From NCBI GenBank assembly GCA_902524345.1, contig CABZCX010000004.1, positions 39,334 through 103,333 of the forward strand: 64,000 nucleotides of DNA, read 5' to 3'. A program made the position numbers and the translations under genes. Shown here in pieces: positions 10,350 to 19,898 of the stretch. Numbering within the stretch: the first letter of the stretch is position 1; every line of letters begins with the position of its first letter. The DNA comes from an uncultured Pelagibacteraceae bacterium. GTDB lineage: Bacteria > Pseudomonadota > Alphaproteobacteria > Pelagibacterales > Pelagibacteraceae. The notes beneath the pieces were generated by a model, which searched no databases, had not been told where the DNA came from, and worked only from the letters and a program-made list of their open reading frames with translations.

Positions 10350-10855
10350 AGATCTTTGGGTCTTATAAATTTTTTTAATACTCCCTTTTTCTCAACTTCA
10401 TTCCAGGATTTAATATCAAACTCAATTTTTGCAAATGCTGCTGTTGGGAATTTATAATTCATTAGTTTAAAATTATTCGTATTATGATTTTTTGTAAGAT
10501 TTCGTACTAAATTTTTCACTGATGGTTCATGGTTTATAATCAAAATTGATTTATATTCACTGGATATTTCTTTAATTTTTTTTACAATTGCATTCTCATC
10601 AACTAAATATAAATCTTTTGAAAAATTAACTTTTTTTGGCTTATTAATTTTCTTGGATAAAATTTGAAAAGTTTTTTTTGTTCTTTTTGATGATGAAATT
10701 AATGCATAATCAAATTCAAATTTTTTTTTAACAAAAAATTCACAAATCATTTTTGCATTTTTCTTGCCTCTTTTAGTAAGTGGTCTATCAAAATCATTAA
10801 TACTTAAATCATCCCAACTAGATTTTGCGTGTCTCATGACGTATAATTGATACAT
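10331..10855 (-). CDS. sixA: SixA-like phosphohistidine phosphatase
   Basis: MYQLYVMRHAKSSWDD (RHG motif), RPLTKRGKKNA, INHEPSV; start at 10855 preferred over the longer tracked ORF that overlaps ppk. Confidence 0.8.
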   Translation of the reverse strand: MYQLYVMRHAKSSWDDLSINDFDRPLTKRGKKNAKMICEFFVKKKFEFDYALISSSKRTKKTFQILSKKINKPKKVNFSKDLYLVDENAIVKKIKEISSEYKSILIINHEPSVKNLVRNLTKNHNTNNFKLMNYKFPTAAFAKIEFDIKSWNEVEKKGVLKKFIRPKDLQDSKE

Positions 10856-10868
10856 AAAATCTAAATAT

Positions 10869-13025
10869 ATGACTGCTTTAAAAAAACAACATAAAGAAGA
10901 GTTGAAATCTAAATATATAAATAGAGAGCTTTCTTGGTTAAAATTCAACGATAGAGTACTTTTAGAGGCGCAAAATATCGAAAATCCTCTTTATGAAAGA
11001 GTAAAGTTTTTATCAATTGCTGGGTCTAATCTAGATGAATTTTTTATGGTCCGTGTAGCTGGGTTATATAGTCAAATAAAACAAGAAGTTGACTCACTAA
11101 GCTCTGATGGTTTGACACCTGAAGAGCAAATGGATGAGGTAGTACTTGAAACTAAGAATCTATTAAAAAAACAGAACAAAATTTTTATTCAACTGATTAT
11201 GGAATTAAAAAAAAATAATATCAATTTAGTTAAACCAGTTAATTTAAATACTAAGGATAAAAAAAAACTTTTAGAAATATTTAAAGAAGAGATTTACCCT
11301 TTATTAACACCATCAGCAATTGATCCTGCACATCCATTTCCATTTATAATTAATCAAGGAAGAGCAATTGTAATGAAGTTAAGAAAAAAAAATAAAAAAA
11401 GGATTTTAAACTCAATAATAGTAATACCAAAAGCATTATCTAGATTTATTGAAATTGAGTCTTCAAAAAATCATAAGAAATTTGTGATTCTAGATGATGT
11501 AATAAGTTTTTTTGCTAATGAAATTTTTCCAGATCATGATTTAGAAAAGAAAATGATTTTTAGAGTAATAAGAGACAGCGATGTAGAGATTCAAGAGGAA
11601 GCAGAAGATTTGGTTAGATCTTTTGAATTGGCTTTAAAAAGACGTAGAACGGGTGATATTGTTCGTTTAGAGGTTCTTGAAAATAGTGATAACGAATTGA
11701 TAAGATTTATAACTAATAAATTAGATATAAATCCTGACTATATTTATGATGTTGCTGGCCTTGTTGGAATTCAAGATATAGATCAAATATGTAAAGTAAA
11801 AAATCCAAAATTAAGATTTAAACATTTTACACCTAGAGAAGTTGAAAGATTAAAAGAATATAATGATAATTTTTTTGAAACTATTAAAAAGAAAGATTTA
11901 GTTGTTCATCATCCTTTTGAAACATTTGACTCAGTAATTGAATTTTTAAACCAAGCAGCAAATGATAAAAAAGTTATAGCTATAAAACAAACTCTATATA
12001 GAACAACTCTAGACTCACCTATTGTTAAAGCTTTAATAACAGCTGCAGAAAACGGAAAAACAGTTACCGCTTTAATTGAAATTAAAGCTAGATTTGATGA
12101 GGAAGCTAATATTCAACTATCAAGAAGTTTAGAAAAAGTAGGTGTTCAAATTGTTTATGGTTTTGCTAAATATAAAACTCATGCAAAATCATCATTAGTT
12201 TTAAGAAGAGAACAGGGTAAAATACAAACTTATTTTCATTTAGGAACTGGCAATTATCATCCAGTAAATGCTAAAATTTATACTGATTTGTCTTTATTTA
12301 GTTGTGATAAGAAAATGGCATCAGATGTAGAAAAGTTTTTCAATTATGTAACAGGATACGCAAAACCAAAAAATTTAAATAAAATTTCTATTTCGCCAGT
12401 AAATATGAGGCAAACCTTAAATGAAAATATTGATGCTGAAATTAAAAATTCTAAAAATGGAAAATTTGCAGCTATTTGGGCAAAAATGAACTCTTTAGTA
12501 GATCCAGAAATTATTGATAAATTTTATGAAGCTTCGAATGCTGGTGTAAAAATTCATTTATTTGTAAGGGGTGTTTGTTGTTTAAGACCAGGAGTAAAAG
12601 ATAGATCAGAAAACATATTTGTAAAAAGTATCATAGGAAGATTTTTAGAGCATTCTAGAATTTACTGCTTTAGTAATGGTACAAAAAAAATGCCTAATAG
12701 AAATGCAAAAGTATATATTTCGTCAGCTGATTTAATGCCGAGAAATTTAAATCGAAGGGTAGAACTTCTAGTCCCAATTGAAAATGAGACTGTTCATGAA
12801 CAGATCTTAGATCAAATAATGTTGGCAAATTATCTTGATACTAATCAGAGCTGGGAACTTGAAGCTGATGGTAATTATAAAAAAATTAAATATAGTAAGA
12901 GCGATTCCTTTTCAGCTCATGAATATTTTATGAATAATCCGAGCTTATCTGGAAGAGGTAAAGCTAAACTAAGAATGCAGCCTAAACAACTGCACTTAAG
13001 ATTGATTAAAAGTGGAAGTAATTAA
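10869..13025 (+). CDS. ppk: Polyphosphate kinase 1
   Basis: INRELSWLKFNDRVLLEA, DEFFMVRVAGL, HAKSSLVLRRE, HLGTGNYHP, SSADLMPRNLNRRVE. Confidence 0.96.
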   Translation: MTALKKQHKEELKSKYINRELSWLKFNDRVLLEAQNIENPLYERVKFLSIAGSNLDEFFMVRVAGLYSQIKQEVDSLSSDGLTPEEQMDEVVLETKNLLKKQNKIFIQLIMELKKNNINLVKPVNLNTKDKKKLLEIFKEEIYPLLTPSAIDPAHPFPFIINQGRAIVMKLRKKNKKRILNSIIVIPKALSRFIEIESSKNHKKFVILDDVISFFANEIFPDHDLEKKMIFRVIRDSDVEIQEEAEDLVRSFELALKRRRTGDIVRLEVLENSDNELIRFITNKLDINPDYIYDVAGLVGIQDIDQICKVKNPKLRFKHFTPREVERLKEYNDNFFETIKKKDLVVHHPFETFDSVIEFLNQAANDKKVIAIKQTLYRTTLDSPIVKALITAAENGKTVTALIEIKARFDEEANIQLSRSLEKVGVQIVYGFAKYKTHAKSSLVLRREQGKIQTYFHLGTGNYHPVNAKIYTDLSLFSCDKKMASDVEKFFNYVTGYAKPKNLNKISISPVNMRQTLNENIDAEIKNSKNGKFAAIWAKMNSLVDPEIIDKFYEASNAGVKIHLFVRGVCCLRPGVKDRSENIFVKSIIGRFLEHSRIYCFSNGTKKMPNRNAKVYISSADLMPRNLNRRVELLVPIENETVHEQILDQIMLANYLDTNQSWELEADGNYKKIKYSKSDSFSAHEYFMNNPSLSGRGKAKLRMQPKQLHLRLIKSGSN

Positions 13026-14523
13026 AAGTAAAAATAGTTTAAAATTAAATCAGGCAAAATTAGCTATAATAGACATTGGATCAAACTCTATAAGAATGCT
13101 AATTTATGAAGATTTCAGTTCTTCTCGTGTGCCTTTTTTTAATGAAAAAGCAATTTGTGAACTTGGAAAAAATTTAGATAAATCCAAAAAACTTCACAGA
13201 TCTGGTACCGAATATGCTTTAAAAGTTTTAAAAAGATTCTCTGAAATTTTAAATGTTTCAAAAATCACAAATCTTAAAATCATTGCAACAGCAGTTTTAA
13301 GAGAAGCGACTGATACAAAACCATTTATTAATGAAGTTGAAAAACTTTTTAAAACTAAGATTAATATATTATCTGGTGAAGAAGAAGCTGAATGCTCAGC
13401 TGAGGGAGTAAAAATAGGCTTTGAAAATGTCAATGGATTAGTTGCTGATCTTGGAGGTGGAAGTTTAGAATTAGCTCGAGTTGAAAATAATATAGTTACT
13501 AATAAAACCTCATTACCTATTGGAGTTTTAAGATTATTAAATAATCCTATAGTTAAAAAAAGAAATTTAGCAAAATATATCAAAAAATTATTAAGAGAAG
13601 AAAAATGGCTTTCAAAAAAGAAATTTAATAATCTATATTTAGTTGGAGGTACCTGGCGAGCATTATTTAAATTACATCTTTTTCAAAATAATCATCCGGT
13701 ACATATAATTCATCAATATAGTATTGATAACAATGTTTTATCTAAGTTTGTTGAAAAAATTTCATCTTTTAATAAATCTAAACTTAAAACAGTTGAGTAT
13801 ATTTCAAAATCTAGAACAGCGTATTTACCTTATAGTTGCATTATACTTGATGAAATTATGAGAGTTACAAATCCAAGAAATATAATTTGTTCTATAAGCG
13901 GTTTGCGTGAAGGTTCTTTATCAATTGACTATTTTAAAGATGTAAAAGAATCAGAAATTTTTCATAAAGCACTTGAGAATATTGCAAAAAAAAGAGGTGA
14001 TCTAGGATCGAACTATAAAAAATATTATGATTTTATTCAGCCAGTTTTTGAAGGCAATGAACATTTTAATAAGAAATTATTATATCTGGCATGTGTATTA
14101 AGTCATATGGATTGGGGATTAGGAGCATTTCAAAAAGCTGAATTGGTATTTCAAGAAACAATAAATACTCCTTTACTTAGATTGACTCATAAAGAAAGAA
14201 TACAATTAGCTTTGTCATGTTATTGGCGGTACTGTAGTATCAAGTATAATCCAAAGATGGAGTATCTAACTTTTTTAAATAATAATGAAATTTTTTCAAG
14301 CAAACAAGTTGGAGCAGCATTGAGATTTTCACAATCATTGACCTCGATATCTACGATATTTCTTGAAGAGTTTAAATTGTATAAAAGAGGTAATGCTGTA
14401 TTTTTAAAAATTCCATCACAACATCAAGAAATAATCTCAAAACAAGTTACTAAAAGATTTAAAGCTCTTGCTAGAGAATTATTTTTAGAACCAAGAGTAA
14501 TTTACTCAAATAATTCAAGATAA
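13012..14523 (+). CDS. ppx: Exopolyphosphatase Ppx/GppA
   Basis: AIIDIGSNSIRMLIYE, ILSGEEEAECSAEGV, VADLGGGSLELA. Confidence 0.92.
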   Translation: MEVIKSKNSLKLNQAKLAIIDIGSNSIRMLIYEDFSSSRVPFFNEKAICELGKNLDKSKKLHRSGTEYALKVLKRFSEILNVSKITNLKIIATAVLREATDTKPFINEVEKLFKTKINILSGEEEAECSAEGVKIGFENVNGLVADLGGGSLELARVENNIVTNKTSLPIGVLRLLNNPIVKKRNLAKYIKKLLREEKWLSKKKFNNLYLVGGTWRALFKLHLFQNNHPVHIIHQYSIDNNVLSKFVEKISSFNKSKLKTVEYISKSRTAYLPYSCIILDEIMRVTNPRNIICSISGLREGSLSIDYFKDVKESEIFHKALENIAKKRGDLGSNYKKYYDFIQPVFEGNEHFNKKLLYLACVLSHMDWGLGAFQKAELVFQETINTPLLRLTHKERIQLALSCYWRYCSIKYNPKMEYLTFLNNNEIFSSKQVGAALRFSQSLTSISTIFLEEFKLYKRGNAVFLKIPSQHQEIISKQVTKRFKALARELFLEPRVIYSNNSR

Positions 14524-14699
14524 ATTAAATTTAATTCTATTTTTAATTGAGTGATATTTTTTTGTAACATTATTTTAATTTAAATTCATTTAACTTTAAC
14601 AATAAGTAAATAATTTTGTAATTTAGTTTATGTATAAAGCATCATCAAAGTTTAAATATTCATTATTTCTTCCCCTGTTTAAATTTTGTTGATTAACTA

Positions 14700-14733
14700 C
14701 TTTCTTCCTTCTCTTAAATGAGAAGGGAGAAAG
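14700..14733. other. Strong stem-loop (14-bp stem, 6-nt loop)
   Basis: CTTTCTTCCTTCTC-TTAAAT-GAGAAGGGAGAAAG; one U.G pair; lies between convergent ppx and the 69-aa ORF; no T-tract on either side. Confidence 0.7.
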
Positions 14734-14744
14734 ACGATTTGGAA

Positions 14745-14954
14745 TTAATTATTTATAGATGCAGGAGACTGCTCTGCATTTTTCTTAGCAAGCTTTTTTG
14801 CTTTTTTTTCTGCAACCTTTTTTTCTAGACCAGCAATTTTAATATTAAGGCTTGATAATTTTTTTTCTTTTGCTGTAATTTTATTTTTAAGTTTGTCTAT
14901 TGATTTTAATATCTTTGTTTTTTTCTTTTCATTTTTTTTTAGTTTTTTTCTCAT
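14745..14954 (-). CDS. Small lysine-rich coiled-coil-like protein, unknown function
   Basis: 69-aa ORF with heptad-like K/L/E pattern; otherwise non-coding surroundings. Confidence 0.5.
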   Translation of the reverse strand: MRKKLKKNEKKKTKILKSIDKLKNKITAKEKKLSSLNIKIAGLEKKVAEKKAKKLAKKNAEQSPASINN

Positions 14955-15033
14955 TACTGCCTCCGAATTATTTAATATTTGATTTAATCATATAATCCTT
15001 AAATAAAAAAGATATTTTGATACAACCTTTAGT

Positions 15034-15525
15034 TTATAGTTTTTTAAGAACTGTTATTAAATAAAAAAACATTGCTATATGAGAACTATTATTGAATTTT
15101 TGATTTAATATTAATTTAAATATCTCTCTTTGATTAAAAAGATGAATTCTAATACCTTGTTCTGGTTTCGAAATTTTAATTAAGTCTTCTGTGTAATAAC
15201 CAGTAATTTTAGTAGTTAGTCTTCCAGGTTCATTATAAAAAGTTATTATTTTACTCAATTTTGATCTAGATCTATATCCTGTTTCTTCTCTTAATTCCTT
15301 ATATGCTGATTGGAGAGTTGTTTCCTTTTTTTCCACTATGCCAGAAGGAAACTCGTAGTTAATTTTATTAATTGGAACTTTTTTTTGGGAAACTACTACA
15401 TATTTGTCTTTAATCTTAGGTATTACTAATGAAAGATTAGAAGTTTTAAGATAATGATAAAACTCTTTTTTTTTAAATTTTTTGTTAATTAAACTTATTC
15501 GATTGGTAAGTTTTATATTTTTCAA
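15034..15525 (-). CDS. NUDIX hydrolase (ADP-ribose pyrophosphatase-like)
   Basis: NUDIX box-like GIVEKKETTLQSAYKELREETGY. Confidence 0.85.
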   Translation of the reverse strand: MKNIKLTNRISLINKKFKKKEFYHYLKTSNLSLVIPKIKDKYVVVSQKKVPINKINYEFPSGIVEKKETTLQSAYKELREETGYRSRSKLSKIITFYNEPGRLTTKITGYYTEDLIKISKPEQGIRIHLFNQREIFKLILNQKFNNSSHIAMFFYLITVLKKL

Positions 15526-16181
15526 TTTTTTTCTAAAAATAACTTTTTAACAATAAGTAGAGCAATTAACATTCCAATAAGCTCAGCTAAAATATAATAA
15601 GGAGTATTTAAATAACTAATACCAGTAAACGATTCTGTAAATGTTCTAGCAATAGCTACCGCAGGATTTGCAAAAGAAGTTGAAGAAGTAAACCAATAAC
15701 CAGCAGTAATATAAAGACCAACACTAGCAGCAACAGCAATTTTGCCCGACTTCATAGACCCAAAAATTATAATTATAAGCCCTAATGTTGCTATTACCTC
15801 AGATGTGAGTATGTAAATTCCATCTCTTGATTTAGTAGACAATTCATAAACTTCATGTTCAAAAAAGAAATTAGCTAAACCAACACCAATTAAGCAACCA
15901 ACCAATTGAGCAATGATATAGTAGGGTAATAGTTTCTTTTTTAATTTACCCGTTATTGCCATTGCGATACTTACAAATGGATTAAAGTGAGCTCCTGATA
16001 CATCAGCAAAAACTGTAATAAGCACAAATAAACCTGCTCCTGTTGCTATAGTATTAGCTATTAACATCACAGCAACATCATTAGTTAAGTTTTCAGCCAT
16101 TAAACCTGAACCAACAATAATCATTACCAAAAAACAACTGCCTAATAGTTCAGCAAGAAAATAGCGACTTTTATTTTTCAT
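15522..16181 (-). CDS. MIP/aquaporin family channel (AqpS/GlpF-like)
   Basis: Six-TM MIP fold with NPA-like motifs HFNPFVSIA and FANPAVAIART; overlaps arsC-like gene. Confidence 0.85.
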   Translation of the reverse strand: MKNKSRYFLAELLGSCFLVMIIVGSGLMAENLTNDVAVMLIANTIATGAGLFVLITVFADVSGAHFNPFVSIAMAITGKLKKKLLPYYIIAQLVGCLIGVGLANFFFEHEVYELSTKSRDGIYILTSEVIATLGLIIIIFGSMKSGKIAVAASVGLYITAGYWFTSSTSFANPAVAIARTFTESFTGISYLNTPYYILAELIGMLIALLIVKKLFLEKN

Positions 16182-16602
16182 AAAGCAGCTCCATTATTCT
16201 TTTATGGATATTATTGTAAACTTTTTCAATTATTTCGTCTTTTTTATTTAAGTCGTTTGTTTCATTAAGTAATTTTACAGGATCCTCTATATCCCAATGA
16301 ATTATCTGATCTTTATTTGGCCAAATGGGGCAAACTTCATTATTGGCATTATTACAAACTGTAATCACATAATCCATTTTAATTTGACCATTAATAAACT
16401 CATTAAAATTTTTAGATCTGTAATTTGAAAGATCATAATGTTTTGATAATAAATAATTCTTCACATCTTCATTTACTTTTCCTGTTGGATTACTCCCGGC
16501 ACTAAAACCTTTATACAAATCGTCATACTCATTATTTATAATACTTTCAGCAATAATACTTCTTGCTGAATTACCTGTGCAGACAAACAAAATATTCTTC
16601 AT
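16171..16602 (-). CDS. arsC: Low-molecular-weight phosphatase family, arsenate reductase ArsC-like
   Basis: ILFVCTGNSARSIIAESI (CX5R), VITVCNNANNEVCPIWP, HWDIEDP. Confidence 0.85.
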   Translation of the reverse strand: MKNILFVCTGNSARSIIAESIINNEYDDLYKGFSAGSNPTGKVNEDVKNYLLSKHYDLSNYRSKNFNEFINGQIKMDYVITVCNNANNEVCPIWPNKDQIIHWDIEDPVKLLNETNDLNKKDEIIEKVYNNIHKRIMELLYEK

Positions 16603-16824
16603 TTAAAAAATAATCTTATAAATTCCAATAACAAATAATGGAATTTGTAATCCAAAATTTGTTAGGATTGCTTTATCTTTGCTAATAAATCCAGCAATGG
16701 TCCATCCAACAACTCCCAATCCATGAAAATATATATTTAATGGATATATATTTAAATTTGTAAGAAGTATTCCCACTAAAACTAGAAACGTACTGATCCA
16801 CTTTAGATATTTTTTTATAAACAT
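16603..16824 (-). CDS. Small membrane protein, unknown (about 3 TM segments)
   Basis: 73-aa hydrophobic ORF abutting arsC; good RBS-like AAAGGA upstream on the minus strand. Confidence 0.65.
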   Translation of the reverse strand: MFIKKYLKWISTFLVLVGILLTNLNIYPLNIYFHGLGVVGWTIAGFISKDKAILTNFGLQIPLFVIGIYKIIF

Positions 16825-16882
16825 AAAATTTCCTTTCGTTATTATTATTCCAGTTATGTTAAGAATTTATTAAAATAAAGGA

Positions 16883-17284
16883 TTATCTACACTTTTTACA
16901 TAATCCAAAAAACTCAAGATTGTATTTACTATATTTCATACCATCTTTGTCTTTGAAGTTAGCTAAGTATTTTGAGAGACTTGCACTGCTGATTTCTGTT
17001 ATCTTCTCACAAATCTCACAGATTGAAAATGCAGTAGCTTTTGATACCTGGCAACTTGAATTATGACATGCAATAAAGGCATTTCGACTTTCAATTTTAT
17101 GAATTTTTCCTATTTCAACTAGCTTATCTAATGCTCTATAAACTTGTAATGGAGCTTTAATGCCTTTTTTTTGAACATTAAAAAGGATTGAATAAGCTTT
17201 CATTGGTTCAGGAGATTTATCAATTAAATCAAAAATAATTTGCTGATTTTTTGTGAGAGTATGTTCTTTATGCATTGTTTTCAT
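16883..17284 (-). CDS. zur: Fur-family transcriptional regulator, Zur-like
   Basis: Fur fold with CHNSSCQ, CEICEKITE and C-terminal CKKC cysteines; next to znuBC. Confidence 0.85.
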   Translation of the reverse strand: MKTMHKEHTLTKNQQIIFDLIDKSPEPMKAYSILFNVQKKGIKAPLQVYRALDKLVEIGKIHKIESRNAFIACHNSSCQVSKATAFSICEICEKITEISSASLSKYLANFKDKDGMKYSKYNLEFFGLCKKCR

Positions 17285-17299
17285 TTTACTGATTCCTCA

Positions 17300-18103
17300 T
17301 TAATTTTTCAATTTAATAGATTGTTTTATTTTAAATAATGAAAGTATGAATAATAATAAAGCTGCCGTTATAATTGATGGACCCGAAGAAGTATTAAACT
17401 CTAAAGATGTGAATAATCCTATAATTACAGATAACAATCCTCCTATGATTGAATAGATAACCATACTTTGTGGACTTGATGATAAATTTCTTGCCATTGC
17501 AGCAGGAATAATCAGCATTCCAGTAATTAATAGTAATCCAACCATTTTAATTGAAATAGCGATGATTGCTGCCATTAAAATTGTAAATATAGCTTTAGCT
17601 CTATCCGGATTTAATCCTTCTGCCTCCGCTAGTTCATAATTTACTGTTGAAGCGAATAAAGGTTTCCAAATTAATTTTAGAACTAACAGAATTAATGCTC
17701 CTCCAATCCATATGATCAACAAATCATTAACTGAAACTGCTAAAATATCTCCAAATAACAATCCCATAATATCAAATCTAATAAACGTTAAAAAACCAAT
17801 CACAACAAGTCCAACTGCTAGAGATGAATGAGCTAGAAGACCCAACAAAGCATCACCCGGTAAATTTGTTTTTTTTTGAAGTTGAATCAAAATTAAAGCT
17901 ATTATGGAAGAAATAACAAAAACTGAAATAGCAATATTAAATTCCATAGTAAAAGCTAATGTCACTCCCAATAGAGCAGAGTGAGCTAAGGTGTCACCAA
18001 AATAAGATAATCTTCTCCATATGACAAAGCAACCAAGAGGTCCTGTTACAAAAGCAACTCCAATTCCAGCTACCAAAGCTCTTATAAAAAAATCATCAAA
18101 CAT
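17300..18103 (-). CDS. znuB: Zinc ABC transporter permease ZnuB
   Basis: ABC-3 type permease (SYFGDTLAHSALLGVTLAF, LLLITGMLIIPAAMARNLS). Confidence 0.92.
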   Translation of the reverse strand: MFDDFFIRALVAGIGVAFVTGPLGCFVIWRRLSYFGDTLAHSALLGVTLAFTMEFNIAISVFVISSIIALILIQLQKKTNLPGDALLGLLAHSSLAVGLVVIGFLTFIRFDIMGLLFGDILAVSVNDLLIIWIGGALILLVLKLIWKPLFASTVNYELAEAEGLNPDRAKAIFTILMAAIIAISIKMVGLLLITGMLIIPAAMARNLSSSPQSMVIYSIIGGLLSVIIGLFTSLEFNTSSGPSIITAALLLFILSLFKIKQSIKLKN

Positions 18104-18850
18104 CTAATTTTTTTTAATTTCACCTTCATCTGTATGAATATGGTCATGCTTATGCTGATATCTAGATAATATTTGAGAAGCTTGTTCTCCAAATAAAGCT
18201 TTATATTCATTGTTTTTTGCAACATCCATTGGAGATCCTGAGCAACAAACATGGCCGTTTAGACAAACAACATGGTCTGTTGCACTCATAACTGTATGTA
18301 AGTCGTGTGAAATTAATAAGATCCCACAACTTAATTCATCAGAAATTTTCTTAATTAGTTCGTATAAAGCCATTTCACCAGTAAAATCAACTCCCTGTAC
18401 TGGTTCATCAAGCACTAATAGATCAGGTTTTTTTGATATAGCTCTAGCAAGTAGCACTCTTTGAAATTCACCACCTGATAAATCTCCTAAATTTTTATCT
18501 TTAAGATGAATGACACCAGTTAAAGATAGAGCTTCATCTACTGTCTCTTTATTAAGACTTTCTGTTAACATCATGAAATCATTTACTCTTAGCGGTAACG
18601 TCCAATCAATTGAAATTTTCTGTGGAACATATCCAACTTTATTAGTGTATTTTTCAACAGAACCATCAATCTTTTTGTAAATACCTAGAGCAATTTTAGC
18701 TGTTGTGCTTTTTCCTGATCCATTTGGGCCTATGAGAGTCACTATTTTACCTTTTTCAACTTGTAGAGAGACTCCTTTAACTAACCATTTGTTGTTCAAC
18801 TGTAAACCAGCATCATTTAATTTTACCAATATATTTTGATCAGTGCTCAT
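18104..18850 (-). CDS. znuC: Zinc ABC transporter ATP-binding protein ZnuC
   Basis: Walker A GPNGSGKST, LSGGEFQR, LVLDEPVQGVD. Confidence 0.92.
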   Translation of the reverse strand: MSTDQNILVKLNDAGLQLNNKWLVKGVSLQVEKGKIVTLIGPNGSGKSTTAKIALGIYKKIDGSVEKYTNKVGYVPQKISIDWTLPLRVNDFMMLTESLNKETVDEALSLTGVIHLKDKNLGDLSGGEFQRVLLARAISKKPDLLVLDEPVQGVDFTGEMALYELIKKISDELSCGILLISHDLHTVMSATDHVVCLNGHVCCSGSPMDVAKNNEYKALFGEQASQILSRYQHKHDHIHTDEGEIKKN

Positions 18851-18870
18851 TTTATTTCTTGACTAATAAG

Positions 18871-18885
18871 TGTAATATTATTACA
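18871..18885. promoter_or_regulatory. Putative Zur box 1 (TGTAATATTATTACA)
   Basis: 15-bp palindrome in the znuC/znuA divergent region. Confidence 0.65.
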
Positions 18886-18888
18886 TAA

Positions 18889-18903
18889 TGTTATATTATA
18901 ACA
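18889..18903. promoter_or_regulatory. Putative Zur box 2 (TGTTATATTATAACA)
   Basis: 15-bp palindrome matching the known proteobacterial Zur core TGTTATANTATAACA. Confidence 0.8.
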
Positions 18904-18920
18904 ATTCAAATATACAACAT

Positions 18921-19898
18921 ATGAAAAACATAAAAAAATTACCATTAATTCTATCAATATTATCATTCTTAACAATTTTTGTACCAGCAAACGCTGAAAT
19001 TAAAGTAGTTGCAACAATTAAACCAATCCATTCTCTTGCAAGTTATCTAATGGATGGTGTTGCTAAACCAGATTTAATTGTTGATGGTTATGCTTCCCCA
19101 CATGGATTTGCGCTTAAGCCATCACACGCAAAAATGATTCAAAATGCAGATATTATATTTTGGGTAGGAGAGGACATAGAAAATTTCTTGGAAAAACCAT
19201 TAAAAACAATTGCGAAAGATGCTGAAAAAATTGAATTAATGGAAATTAAAGGTTTAACTAAACTTAAATTTAGAGAAAGAAATATTTTTGATGAACATGG
19301 TCACAAAGATAAAGATGATGATCATGGTCATAAAGAAGATGAACATGGTCACAAAGATAAAGATGATGATCATGGTCATGATGAACACGCTCATGGCGAA
19401 TTTGATCCACATATTTGGCTGGACCCTATGAACGCAAAAATAATTTTAAGTGAGATGGCTGAACATCTGATAGAAAAAGATCAGAAAAATGCTTCTACAT
19501 ATAAAGCAAATTTAAAGAAAGCACATAATGATTTAGATAAATTAACAAAAAAAGTTAAGTCTGAATTAAACAAAGATTTTAAATCAGTAGTCTTTCATGA
19601 TGCTTATCAATATTTTGAAAAAAGATTTGGTATAAATATTCTTGGAGCATTTACAGTAAATACAGACGTTATGCCTGGTGCTGAACAATTAGCTGAAATT
19701 AGAGAAGTAATCGAGCATGATAAAGTGAGTTGTATATTTTCTGAGCCTCAATTTAATCCAGATATAATAAAAGCTGTAGCAAAAGATACCAATGTTGCAA
19801 CAGGTGTTATAGATCCATTAGGAGCTACACTCGATCCAGGAAAAAATTTATATTTTGATTTGATTGGCAACATGTCAAAATCATTTAAAGGTTGCTAA
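18921..19898 (+). CDS. znuA: Zinc ABC transporter substrate-binding protein ZnuA with His/Asp-rich loop
   Basis: Signal peptide MKNIKKLPLILSILSFLTIFVPANA; KPIHSLASYLM, PHGFALKPSHAKMIQNAD, HIWLDP; tracked start 18888 lies in the Zur box, so ATG at 18921 is preferred. Confidence 0.92.
   Translation: MKNIKKLPLILSILSFLTIFVPANAEIKVVATIKPIHSLASYLMDGVAKPDLIVDGYASPHGFALKPSHAKMIQNADIIFWVGEDIENFLEKPLKTIAKDAEKIELMEIKGLTKLKFRERNIFDEHGHKDKDDDHGHKEDEHGHKDKDDDHGHDEHAHGEFDPHIWLDPMNAKIILSEMAEHLIEKDQKNASTYKANLKKAHNDLDKLTKKVKSELNKDFKSVVFHDAYQYFEKRFGINILGAFTVNTDVMPGAEQLAEIREVIEHDKVSCIFSEPQFNPDIIKAVAKDTNVATGVIDPLGATLDPGKNLYFDLIGNMSKSFKGC
19290..19379 (+). repeat. Two identical 42-nt direct repeats separated by 6 nt, encoding DEHGHKDKDDDHGH
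   Basis: 19290-19331 and 19338-19379 read identically. Confidence 0.95.

Noticed and set aside
10856-10948. N-terminal extension of the sixA ORF
   Set aside because: Overlaps divergent ppk start; the SixA motif begins at MYQLYVMRHAKS (10855).
13194-13583. 129-aa minus-strand ORF inside ppx
   Set aside because: Antisense to Ppx catalytic region; no recognisable motif.
19290-19379. CRISPR-like repeat
   Set aside because: Only two copies, in frame within ZnuA, encoding a His-rich loop.
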